From positions 1,502,840 to 1,566,839 of the forward strand of contig NZ_VSDO01000001.1 of NCBI RefSeq assembly GCF_008084145.1: a stretch of 64,000 bases of DNA, read 5' to 3'. The notes under the pieces are model-generated. The model ran no database searches. It was not told the origin of the DNA and saw nothing but the letters and a program-made list of their open reading frames with translations. The translations under genes were made by a program, and so were the position numbers. The stretch is from Paenibacillus faecis (lineage in GTDB: Bacteria > Bacillota > Bacilli > Paenibacillales > Paenibacillaceae). Below are positions 17,485-25,536 of the stretch, in pieces. Position 1 is the first letter of the stretch, and the number at the start of each line of letters is the position of its first letter.

Positions 17485-18540
17485 TTACCTATTATGCAGT
17501 TCCTTAACTTCCCCGCTATCCAGCTCAATGAACACCTGGGCCGTCTCTTCTTTTTGACCGAACCAGTCGATAGGAACCACGGCATCGTACAATGTCCAAT
17601 TATCCGTATTCATTTCATCGATATTGATGTACTCCGATTTTTTCAACTCGACTTCCTTCCCGTCCGCTTTCATCCATACCCGTTTCACCGTGAAGTCCTT
17701 ACTGTAGAGATGAACTGCAAGATTCATTTGCTCGGAATGATTCGTATTGTAGGCAAGGACATACGTATCATAGAGCTTGGCGTATTCATCCGGATTCCCG
17801 CTAAACAAACTGATCAGATTCCGAAACGGGTAAATATCTTCCGCCCACTCCATATCCGCCTCGCCGCCCGATTGAACGGAAGCGGGGTACAGTTCATCCT
17901 TGTTGGCGGTTCGCATAGGCTCACACGCACGGCTAAACGTCTCCGACGCAGCCGGACCTCCCCCTCCGCCTTCGGGTTCCGGGGCCAATTTCTCGAGAAA
18001 TTCCCCACGGCTGGAGTAGTAGCTATCCTCATCCGAAATGGTCAGCTTAACCGGTTCGCTTATTTGCCCCGAGTCCGCATAGAAAAGTCTCTTGCTCTCT
18101 TCCGAAAACACCGGGATAATGGCCGCCAAATTGACGGTATCCGAGGTCCAGACCGGGTTCGTCCTAAACGCGGCAAACCGGCTGAAATCGGAGTCGAGCC
18201 GTTCGTTGGTCCAATACCTGTAAAGTGTATATTCATAAGGGGCAACGACCGTGTTTTCCTGCATCTGTACTTTGTCAGCCGCTAAAGAAATGTAAGGAAA
18301 ATAAGGAACCGGCTCCTCGCCAACTTCCGCGTCCAGGGCCCGGAAACATGCGGAAGCTTTTTCGGCCAGATCCCCGGCTTTGTCCTGATTTGGCACCTGT
18401 ACGGGCGAATTTTTCGGATTGTTTTGTCTTACATTGGAAGGGTTGCTGCTATCTAACGGTTGATTGCCTGACGGGCTGTTGGAACAGCCCGTCAGCAGAG
18501 CCACCCCGACACATATTAAAACTAGAAGCGCGCTTCTCAT
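17485..18540 (-). CDS. Uncharacterised lipoprotein
   Basis: A 351-aa exported protein with signal peptide and lipobox LLTGC (Cys19), an N/S/P-rich linker to ~residue 50, and a mature domain of unknown family with acidic and aromatic composition. A GGGGG run lies at ~residue 197 and two cysteines (CFRAL and ACEPM) could form a disulfide. It lies 12 nt upstream of the interrupted lipoprotein gene and presumably shares its mRNA. Function not recognised; cell-surface location is the only firm inference. Confidence 0.75.
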   Translation of the reverse strand: MRSALLVLICVGVALLTGCSNSPSGNQPLDSSNPSNVRQNNPKNSPVQVPNQDKAGDLAEKASACFRALDAEVGEEPVPYFPYISLAADKVQMQENTVVAPYEYTLYRYWTNERLDSDFSRFAAFRTNPVWTSDTVNLAAIIPVFSEESKRLFYADSGQISEPVKLTISDEDSYYSSRGEFLEKLAPEPEGGGGGPAASETFSRACEPMRTANKDELYPASVQSGGEADMEWAEDIYPFRNLISLFSGNPDEYAKLYDTYVLAYNTNHSEQMNLAVHLYSKDFTVKRVWMKADGKEVELKKSEYINIDEMNTDNWTLYDAVVPIDWFGQKEETAQVFIELDSGEVKELHNR

Positions 18541-18583
18541 GGTTTCTCATTCATCTCCCTGTTTCCATTCCCCTTATTTGTAG

Positions 18584-18911
18584 GGATGAAGCTCATCGGC
18601 CATCAATCCTCCGACTTATTAGCCTCTATGTGCTGGACGTCTTCGATATCCATAAGCATCTTCGTTACTTCTTCCTCTTCTTCCACATACTTAGATTATG
18701 AAAAATATCGATTTGATCCTCGTATTGCTTGATAACATATTTCCCTTTCCACGACCAATATGCTTCCTTCTGTTTTACCTGAAGGGCTTGAGGTGTTCTC
18801 CATTGCTACAGAATTTTTGATATTCCCTGCACTACTAGCTTCATTTTTACAACCACCTAGAACTGTAATAATGATTGCTACTAATATCATTTTAAAAGCT
18901 TTATTTTTCAT
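18584..18911 (-). pseudogene. Decayed lipoprotein paralogue with internal deletion
   Basis: The 5' part (from ATG 18911, RBS GTGGTGAG) encodes a lipoprotein leader MKNKAFKMILVAIIITVLGG with lipidated Cys21. The 3' part (18584-18757) is nearly identical in DNA to the end of the lipoprotein gene at 23026-24366, but out of frame and with ~165 bp missing between the two conserved blocks (near 18706). The apparent 82-aa frame therefore ends in frameshifted sequence (VVEREICYQAIRGSNRYFS). It is a recombination remnant. Confidence 0.8.
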
Positions 18912-18963
18912 ATGCTCACCACTTAGCTGGATTTGATAGGGCATGCGTTTCGCCCATTTCCCG

Positions 18964-20538
18964 TTATTCTCCCGGGTTGTAGCTACTTAAAAACTCCAAT
19001 ACAAGGATTGAAGCCTCAGTGAGCGGCATCTTCTTAATGAACGATAACAAATCATCGTAAGAACTTACCAATTTCTTGGTAGCCTCATCTAAAGAAGCCT
19101 GGTCCTCTTCATTCATCGCTTCAAAGTTACCTTGTTTGTAGTAATCCCTCGAATCCATCAGTTGCTGTATCAGCTCGTTAAACTTCGCTTCGATTGATTT
19201 CGAGCCCATATTGGAATCCAGCTGTTGCAAATATCCATAGAGCACAGCATCGATCATGCTGCCTTGTCGAATAGACATATGCGACCACATCGTCCCTCCA
19301 CCTTCGGAATAATAGTGCCAGTCATACCAACTACTGTTGAGGTCTGAAATACTCGCTCGCAAGTCAGACACTTCTTTCCCTTTGATAGAGTTGTCGGATA
19401 CCATATCGTTAACTTTTTCCGTAAAACATTTTCCAAATTCCGAATAAGCCTCATCCATTCCCGCCTCAGAGGGATCTTCCGAATGATTTTGATAGTATTG
19501 TTCAAATGCTTTGAAAATGTCCTTCAGTTCTGCGACTTTGGGGAGAGAATCAGTACAAACGGAGGAAGATCCGGAAGTATTCGTGTTCCCCAGCTCATCA
19601 TTCGACTTGAAAGTATCCAACATCTTTTCAACCTCCGTTTCCATAGTCAAAAAAAACTTGGCTTCCTCTTGATCGCTCGGCTTGTTAGTCGCCAGTGTCT
19701 TAGCTGCTACAACCCCATCCTCATTTTTAGATATGATCTTATACTTGGCTTGATCCGCATCTTCCCATTCGCTTACATTCATAGATACGATTTCTACCAG
19801 GGGATAAGCTTCCTTTTTACCTAGATATGAAATGGTATACGTATCCACTGTTTCACGAAGCGATATCTTTCCTACCCAGTTCCTCGGGAGCTGGAATGAA
19901 CCACGGGATGTTTGAATTTCACTAGCGCTTCGCAAGGTTGGCTCCTGATCGTAATATCCCCAGGAACTCAACTTCATTTTGGAGGAAGCATCATACACGT
20001 TCTTGGTAGAAAAAATAACACTAGCCTCTTTTAAGGGATAGATAATACTGAAGCGATCCTCTGCTTCGGGGTCTTCTATGATCATGGTTTCGCCAACGTT
20101 TTTCATAATGTCCGAAAACGTCATCCCTCCTCTCGTCTCGCCAAAGTGGATCGAATTGGTTTCCGCAACTTCTACATGGCTAACCGGGATTTCGTCTTCT
20201 CCTGTCAAATAAAAGACCAGACCGGCTTTGTCCAATTTGACCCACGACATCCCTGTCGCTGAATCAGTTCCTTCTATTGGGGCTTCCTTATAATCCTGCT
20301 GTAATTTCTGAACTAAAGCTTTTTTGTCCAGATCAAAATACGCGATAAATTTGTTAAAGAACTCCGAGTTTTTCAAATCATACTCCGAGGCAAATCGGCC
20401 AGTTTCGGTATTCGTTGCTGTTGCTGAATTTTTTGTATCCGCCTGCGTCCCTTTGGACGGTCCTGTTTTTGCCCCACATGCTGTAAATGCTAGTAAACTT
20501 AATATAATTATTGTCAGTATTACTCCTTTTGTCTTCAC
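18964..20538 (-). CDS. Uncharacterised lipoprotein, paralogue with extra helical C-terminus
   Basis: A 524-aa lipoprotein (Cys21 in AFTAC). Residues ~40-310 are closely similar to the lipoprotein encoded at 23026-24366 (shared SWGYYDQEPTLRSA and RGSFQLPRNWVGKISLRE), while residues ~330-524 are unrelated and predicted mostly helical. The GTG start overlaps the stop of the upstream peptidoglycan hydrolase gene (GTGA), so the two are translationally coupled. This points to a partner role for the hydrolase, perhaps anchoring or inhibition, but no function is known. Confidence 0.8.
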   Translation of the reverse strand: MKTKGVILTIIILSLLAFTACGAKTGPSKGTQADTKNSATATNTETGRFASEYDLKNSEFFNKFIAYFDLDKKALVQKLQQDYKEAPIEGTDSATGMSWVKLDKAGLVFYLTGEDEIPVSHVEVAETNSIHFGETRGGMTFSDIMKNVGETMIIEDPEAEDRFSIIYPLKEASVIFSTKNVYDASSKMKLSSWGYYDQEPTLRSASEIQTSRGSFQLPRNWVGKISLRETVDTYTISYLGKKEAYPLVEIVSMNVSEWEDADQAKYKIISKNEDGVVAAKTLATNKPSDQEEAKFFLTMETEVEKMLDTFKSNDELGNTNTSGSSSVCTDSLPKVAELKDIFKAFEQYYQNHSEDPSEAGMDEAYSEFGKCFTEKVNDMVSDNSIKGKEVSDLRASISDLNSSWYDWHYYSEGGGTMWSHMSIRQGSMIDAVLYGYLQQLDSNMGSKSIEAKFNELIQQLMDSRDYYKQGNFEAMNEEDQASLDEATKKLVSSYDDLLSFIKKMPLTEASILVLEFLSSYNPGE

Positions 20539-22874
20539 TTGATCATTCCCACCTTTTTACCTTTTTGACCGTAGACGTTGCCGTCATCACCAATAATACG
20601 GCGTACCGAAATGGGTTTTTGCGTTGTCAACCAGTACCCCTTAAGCTCAGAGACTTTTACGTTTCCTCCTTTTTTATTTGAACCGCTCTCATGTATAAAC
20701 TTTCCATCGCCCAGATAGAAACCAACATGACCTACCGTGGATGAATTAGGAGAAGTAAATAAAATCAGATCACCCTTTTTTAATTTGGAAATATTAAAGT
20801 TTCCAGCCCCTTTTTTGTCTTTTGTCCACACTTCCAGACCTGATCCAATCTGGGTCCGGGTATTGGCACCGATATCGATATTTGACCCTACATCCAAGTC
20901 ACGCAGTATGGTTCTATAAATAGCAGAGGTAAAATCCGAACAATCCATAGCTTTTGGCGGTGAATCAGGATCCATATACTTAGGACGGTTACTGTCCATG
21001 TAATATGGAACTTTACCTTGAAACTTTTTAGCTAAATCGAGTACCTTTTCCCGGACTTCATCAACTCCCTGGGCAGATTTGGACGGAACGCTCTGCTGCG
21101 GCTTAGGTTGAGTGTTTTCTTTATTAGGGCTTACTTGGTTAGGAGCCTCAGTTAATGACAATAACATTACGGCAACCCCTGGATTGTCATCTTTGACAGG
21201 ACCGTAAGTAAAGACATTATCTTTATAGTATTTTCCTTCCAGTGGAATGTTCGTACCGCTAAATACATAAACGCTGTTCACCTTATGATTAATATAACCA
21301 AGGCCGTTGTAACACTCGGCGTAGGTCATCATCTTGGCGATATCCTTAGTTGAATGATTTATCCCCACTTTGTCACGAACAGATTTTTTCATATTAATAG
21401 CATGAATCGCCGCTTCTTCCCAATCTGTAAAAAAGATTCCTTTCGGAACATGGACAGTTTTCTTACCGAGTGGATCTCCATTATGCAAGTACGTATCAAA
21501 GTTACCGGAACCTTCTCTCCAATGAATTGCGGCAATTAATTCGGGAGGAATCCCCGTTTTTTTAGATACAGCTTCATACTTGTGTTTGTACTTGGCATAG
21601 TGCTGTTGAAATTTCTTTAAAGAATTCATCACAGCTTTGTTGGTCTGATCTTGTGTAATGTAGGGTAAAAGCCATGTATTACGTGCATATATAGCTTGAA
21701 TCTTCTTATTTTTATCCTCTATCCCTTTAATCCTTGTGTTTGTACTTTTTAAATCGGCAAGATCAAGCGGTTTAGATGGTTTTGAATTTGGAGAGGGAGT
21801 CTTATTCTCTTTCTCTTTTGTTTTCAGATAAGTTCCCGCCGGCCCTGCTCCCATCCACAGCTCCCGATAGTCCACATCATCGACCATCTCCGAGGAGAGA
21901 GAATACTTGGTTTTCAGAGCCGTCCTGAGTTTTTCGGCATAGGCGTGGGCGCCGTCCATTTCTTTTTGCATGTTTTTAGCTTTGTATTCATGCCAAGCGG
22001 TTTGGGAACGGCCAATTTCGGTCAAAAGCTTGTGAATTTCGCCCAATTGGGATTTGGCCCACGCCCCTTCCTTCCCGCCTTTCATCATCAATCCCAGCAA
22101 ATATATGTATTGGTTGTCCTTCGGCATCTCCATCGGTATAAATTTACCGTCTTTAGTAATGGAAAAAGAAGGATCGTAAGAACAGGCCTGAATCGGCGCT
22201 CCGGAAAACAGGTGGCTTAACTTGACCTCTTTTCCATAATATTTCTCGTCAATCCCCAAACCCTTTAAGACTTTTCGTAGTCTCTCCGCTTCTTTGTGGG
22301 CCCCCTCCATCAACAGCTTGTTGTTGAACGCTTTGTAGACGGAATAAGCCATTTGGGCCCGGCCAATGTCATATCTCGCCTTAAAAATCGTGTCCAGCTT
22401 TTGCTTGGCCTCTTGCTTTTCCTCCTCCGTCCCATGAAGGGCTTGCTGATGGAGTTTTTGTACAACCGGATCGTCAAACAACGGATCCTTCAGATATTTT
22501 GCGGCACCGTCTCCGGTAAACGCCCCGGTTTTTCCATAATAAGAAGAAGGGAAAGCGAAGTGCTGCTGTATCGTTTTTTTGACCGATTCTTCACTGTCCA
22601 GATAGGTCTGGGAGACTTGCGTCAGTCCTTTGGCTTTCTGGTGCAACGATGAAGTTAATATTCTCGCGGAGTCTGTCACCTCGCGTAAGCTGTCCTCCAC
22701 AGCGTCCAGGGCGCGCTGCACTTCCCTCTCTTCATCATACCGACCTCGAAGGTCCTGGAGAAATCGGTATAAACTCTGATGCACCCTACGTTCCCCGTCT
22801 TCGGTGCCGTCCCCCAAACCTTTCAGCTTTAGGGAGAGCTCATCTATTTTGGTCGGATCTACCTTGATACTCAT
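20535..22874 (-). CDS. WXG/LXG-headed lysozyme and NlpC/P60 peptidoglycan hydrolase
   Basis: A 779-aa protein without a signal peptide. Residues 1-110 form a helical, WXG/LXG-like region (VDPTKIDELSLKLKGLG, FLQDLRGRY) suited to T7SS export. Residues ~155-340 hold two related helical repeats (YDIGRAQMAYSVYKAFN and TEIGRSQTAWHEYKAKN). Residues ~425-575 are a lysozyme-like domain with PPELIAAIHWREGSGNFD (likely catalytic Glu454). Residues ~615-770 are an NlpC/P60 endopeptidase with DCSDF (Cys645) and GHVGFYLGDG (His716). It would cut both glycan and peptide. Position in an EssC/WXG100 locus suggests a T7SS substrate that opens the wall, or a toxin. Coupled to the next lipoprotein gene. Confidence 0.85.
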   Translation of the reverse strand: MSIKVDPTKIDELSLKLKGLGDGTEDGERRVHQSLYRFLQDLRGRYDEEREVQRALDAVEDSLREVTDSARILTSSLHQKAKGLTQVSQTYLDSEESVKKTIQQHFAFPSSYYGKTGAFTGDGAAKYLKDPLFDDPVVQKLHQQALHGTEEEKQEAKQKLDTIFKARYDIGRAQMAYSVYKAFNNKLLMEGAHKEAERLRKVLKGLGIDEKYYGKEVKLSHLFSGAPIQACSYDPSFSITKDGKFIPMEMPKDNQYIYLLGLMMKGGKEGAWAKSQLGEIHKLLTEIGRSQTAWHEYKAKNMQKEMDGAHAYAEKLRTALKTKYSLSSEMVDDVDYRELWMGAGPAGTYLKTKEKENKTPSPNSKPSKPLDLADLKSTNTRIKGIEDKNKKIQAIYARNTWLLPYITQDQTNKAVMNSLKKFQQHYAKYKHKYEAVSKKTGIPPELIAAIHWREGSGNFDTYLHNGDPLGKKTVHVPKGIFFTDWEEAAIHAINMKKSVRDKVGINHSTKDIAKMMTYAECYNGLGYINHKVNSVYVFSGTNIPLEGKYYKDNVFTYGPVKDDNPGVAVMLLSLTEAPNQVSPNKENTQPKPQQSVPSKSAQGVDEVREKVLDLAKKFQGKVPYYMDSNRPKYMDPDSPPKAMDCSDFTSAIYRTILRDLDVGSNIDIGANTRTQIGSGLEVWTKDKKGAGNFNISKLKKGDLILFTSPNSSTVGHVGFYLGDGKFIHESGSNKKGGNVKVSELKGYWLTTQKPISVRRIIGDDGNVYGQKGKKVGMIK

Positions 22875-23025
22875 GGCTTTGTTCCTTTCCTAAAAATTTT
22901 AAAGCTCCTCACCACCCCAAAATGTAATGCTTTAACAGGGAGGTTGGCGCTATGCTACTTTACGATTTAATGTTTGGCCAGCTAAACGATTCCTACTTAT
23001 TCGTTCGGATGAAACTCATCGGCCA

Positions 23026-24366
23026 TCAATCCTCCGACTCATCAGCCTCAATGAGCTGGACGTCTTCGATATCCATGAGCATTTTCGTTACTTCTTCCTC
23101 TTCTTCCACATACGTAGACTCATAAGCCTGATCAGCAAGTTGGGTATAAACGATCACAACACCGTTGATCTCCCCCAGTTTGTTCCAGGGGTATTCGTCC
23201 GGCGGCGAGGCTGCCCACTCTTCCGGCGTAGCGCCGGAAATATTCATAATCCAAGCAGGATTTTCCAGTGCTGTATTATGAAAAATGTCGATTTGATCCT
23301 CGTATTGCTTGATAACATATTTCCCTTTCCACGATTCCGGAAATTGGAGAGAGAATTTGACCGTAGTGTCATTTTTTTTAATGGTAAATATATTGGGGTC
23401 CCTGTAGTCCTCTTCCATCTGAACCGCCGGTTGAAAAGTCGCTAACATTTCATCAACTTGCGACTCCATACTGTGGTAAACCTGGCCTTCCTCTTGATCG
23501 CTTGGCTGGTTAGTTTCCAGTCTCCTTGCTGCTACAACCCCATCCTCATTTTCAAGAATGATCTTATATTCGGCTTGATCCATTTCATTCCACTCTCTTA
23601 CATTCATAGCTACGATTTCAACCAAAGGATAAGCTTCCTTCTTGCCTAGATATGAAAGGGTATATGTATTCACCATTTCGCGAAGCGATATCTTTCCTAC
23701 CCAGTTCCTCGGGAGTTGGAACGAACCACGGTTCGTTTGAATTTCAGTAGCGCTACGTAAAGTGGGCTCCTGGTCGTAATATCCCCAAGAACTCACCTCC
23801 ATTGTGGAGGAAGGCTCATATACGTTCTTGGTGTAAAATACAACGCTAACCTCTTTCATGGGATAGGTGATACTGTAGCGTTTCTCCAAATCGGGGTCCT
23901 CCATGACCATTGTCTCGCCCGCTTTTTTCATAACATCCGAAAATGTCATTTGTCCTCTCGCCCCGCCATAGTGAATCGGGTTGGTTTCCGCTATCTCCAC
24001 ATGACTAACCGGCACTTCGTCTTCCTCCGTCAAGTAAAAGGTTAGCCCCGCTTTTTCCAACTTGACCCACGGCATCCCTGTCGCTGAATCAGTTCCTTCT
24101 ATAGGGGCTTCCATGTAATCCTGCTGCAGTTTTTGGATCAATGCGGCTTTGTCCAGATCAAAATACGCGACAAATTTGCTAAAGAAGTCCGGATTTTTCA
24201 AATCATATTTCGGGTCAAATTGGCCGGTCTCGGTATTGACCGTCGCAGTTGGCTCTGGCTGCACCTGAGTTGCTTCAGGCTGTCCCGCCCTTGTTCCGCA
24301 TGCGGTTACTGCCATCAGCACACCCAGAAAAAAAACCAAGGTCAATATAACTTGTTTTCGTCTCAC
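23026..24366 (-). CDS. Uncharacterised lipoprotein
   Basis: A 446-aa lipoprotein with GTG start (RBS GGGGGATTG), signal peptide and lipidated Cys23. Residues ~45-315 match the lipoprotein at 18964-20538; residues ~320-446 (SWKGKYVIKQYEDQIDIFHN region) form a further domain, and the protein ends in an acidic tail. Part of its 3' end was copied to 18584-18757. It lies between a stalk-domain protein gene and the hydrolase gene. Role unknown; context suggests an envelope component of the T7SS locus. Confidence 0.8.
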   Translation of the reverse strand: MRRKQVILTLVFFLGVLMAVTACGTRAGQPEATQVQPEPTATVNTETGQFDPKYDLKNPDFFSKFVAYFDLDKAALIQKLQQDYMEAPIEGTDSATGMPWVKLEKAGLTFYLTEEDEVPVSHVEIAETNPIHYGGARGQMTFSDVMKKAGETMVMEDPDLEKRYSITYPMKEVSVVFYTKNVYEPSSTMEVSSWGYYDQEPTLRSATEIQTNRGSFQLPRNWVGKISLREMVNTYTLSYLGKKEAYPLVEIVAMNVREWNEMDQAEYKIILENEDGVVAARRLETNQPSDQEEGQVYHSMESQVDEMLATFQPAVQMEEDYRDPNIFTIKKNDTTVKFSLQFPESWKGKYVIKQYEDQIDIFHNTALENPAWIMNISGATPEEWAASPPDEYPWNKLGEINGVVIVYTQLADQAYESTYVEEEEEVTKMLMDIEDVQLIEADESED

Positions 24367-24440
24367 TTCAATCCCCCATTGAACTTACCTGTCTATTTAC
24401 CTGCACATCTATTTAAAGCCATGCTTGTTGATAGACCAAC

Positions 24441-25319
24441 TTACTTATACCAAATTTCTATGTTTATACTGGTGTAAGGCTGCGATGCCACAACAATCTT
24501 GTACTTTTTATCCTTAAACACTTTTTCCACCAGCTCATCCTCACCTTTTTTCTTTTGCTTGGCATAGTTAATGACTGATTTCACCGTATCTTCATCCACA
24601 TTTTGAGATAACAACTCCTCGACATCTTTAAACCCTTGTTCCGGATTGTCATCCGAGTCGTCGATAGAGAGCATTAAATTTAATATAGTAGTTGTATTCC
24701 CGTCCTCCTTTTTATAACGGTCACCTACAGTTAAACCGGACTTATAAAAATTGTAGTAGCTAAACCCTTCACTCTCTTTCTTCTTGCTCTTCCCCTCCAC
24801 ATTTCTTGAAGCTTCCCAGGCATCCCAGTCAAACGGTTTTTCTGTATTAGCATTGTTACCACTGCCCCCGCTAGCTCCCGCACCTGTATGAATCGATACC
24901 ATATAATTCAAAGAGTCCCAGTTCACTTGTGCGCCAAGAGCCTCGCTTACAAAACGAAGCGGTACATAGGTTCTGTCCGATTTCCGCAAGGCCGCCGTGT
25001 CCATTGGCTCGGTTTTGCCGTTCACCGTATAAGCCTTTTTGCCGAGCGTCAGGACGATCTGATTGGAATTCAAGTCTACGGTCACTTTCTTTGTTTTGCT
25101 GTTCCAGGCCACTTTGGCGCCAAGAGCTTCACTTACAAAGCGTACCGGTACCTGGACCCGATTGCTTTTATCCACCAAAGGCTGAGCATCCGGAAAACTC
25201 ATTTTCTCCCCGTTTAATTCCACGCGCAAAGACAACTTCGCCGCGGAAGAGACCATTGGCATTGTGGTAAATATGAAAAGTAGGGACAGAAGAAAAAATC
25301 CTATTCTCTTAAGTTTCAT
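24441..25319 (-). CDS. Secreted stalk-domain (copper amine oxidase N-like) protein
   Basis: A 292-aa protein. Signal peptide at residues 1-26 (FFLLSLLFIFTTMPMVSSAA), then a copper-amine-oxidase-N 'stalk' domain to ~residue 145 with its paired VPVRFVSEALGAKVAW and VPLRFVSEALGAQVNW repeats, then a short linker and an unknown C-terminal domain opening with EKPFDWDAWEASRNVEGKS. Start ATG 25319 has AGAGGG upstream; 13 further codons are open. It is a close paralogue of the protein at 28320-29198. The stalk domain is common on Paenibacillus cell surfaces. Confidence 0.85.
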   Translation of the reverse strand: MKLKRIGFFLLSLLFIFTTMPMVSSAAKLSLRVELNGEKMSFPDAQPLVDKSNRVQVPVRFVSEALGAKVAWNSKTKKVTVDLNSNQIVLTLGKKAYTVNGKTEPMDTAALRKSDRTYVPLRFVSEALGAQVNWDSLNYMVSIHTGAGASGGSGNNANTEKPFDWDAWEASRNVEGKSKKKESEGFSYYNFYKSGLTVGDRYKKEDGNTTTILNLMLSIDDSDDNPEQGFKDVEELLSQNVDEDTVKSVINYAKQKKKGEDELVEKVFKDKKYKIVVASQPYTSINIEIWYK

Positions 25320-25400
25320 TAAATAAACCCTCTCTCGTTTTTTTGCTTCGATTAGCACCCCATCACAGAAACAACGTGACGTGGCGACTATTTACATCCA

Positions 25401-25512
25401 CCAAGCCCATGAGCTTTAGGGAGAGCTCATCGATTTTGGCCGGTTCCTTTCCTTAAATTTAAAAAAGCCCCCCCACCGCCCCGAAAATGTATGCTTTAAC
25501 AGGGAGGATGGA
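25401..25512 (-). pseudogene. Remnant of a duplicated hydrolase-gene 5' end
   Basis: This stretch is recognisably similar to 22814-22945, the start codon region and upstream leader of the WXG/lysozyme/NlpC gene. It shares AGCTTTAGGGAGAGCTCATC and ATGCTTTAACAGGGAGG. Codons for the first residues are partly deleted, so it is non-functional. It marks an ancestral tandem duplication. Confidence 0.7.
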
Positions 25513-25536
25513 GGGGTTGCTTCATGGAAATTTCGC

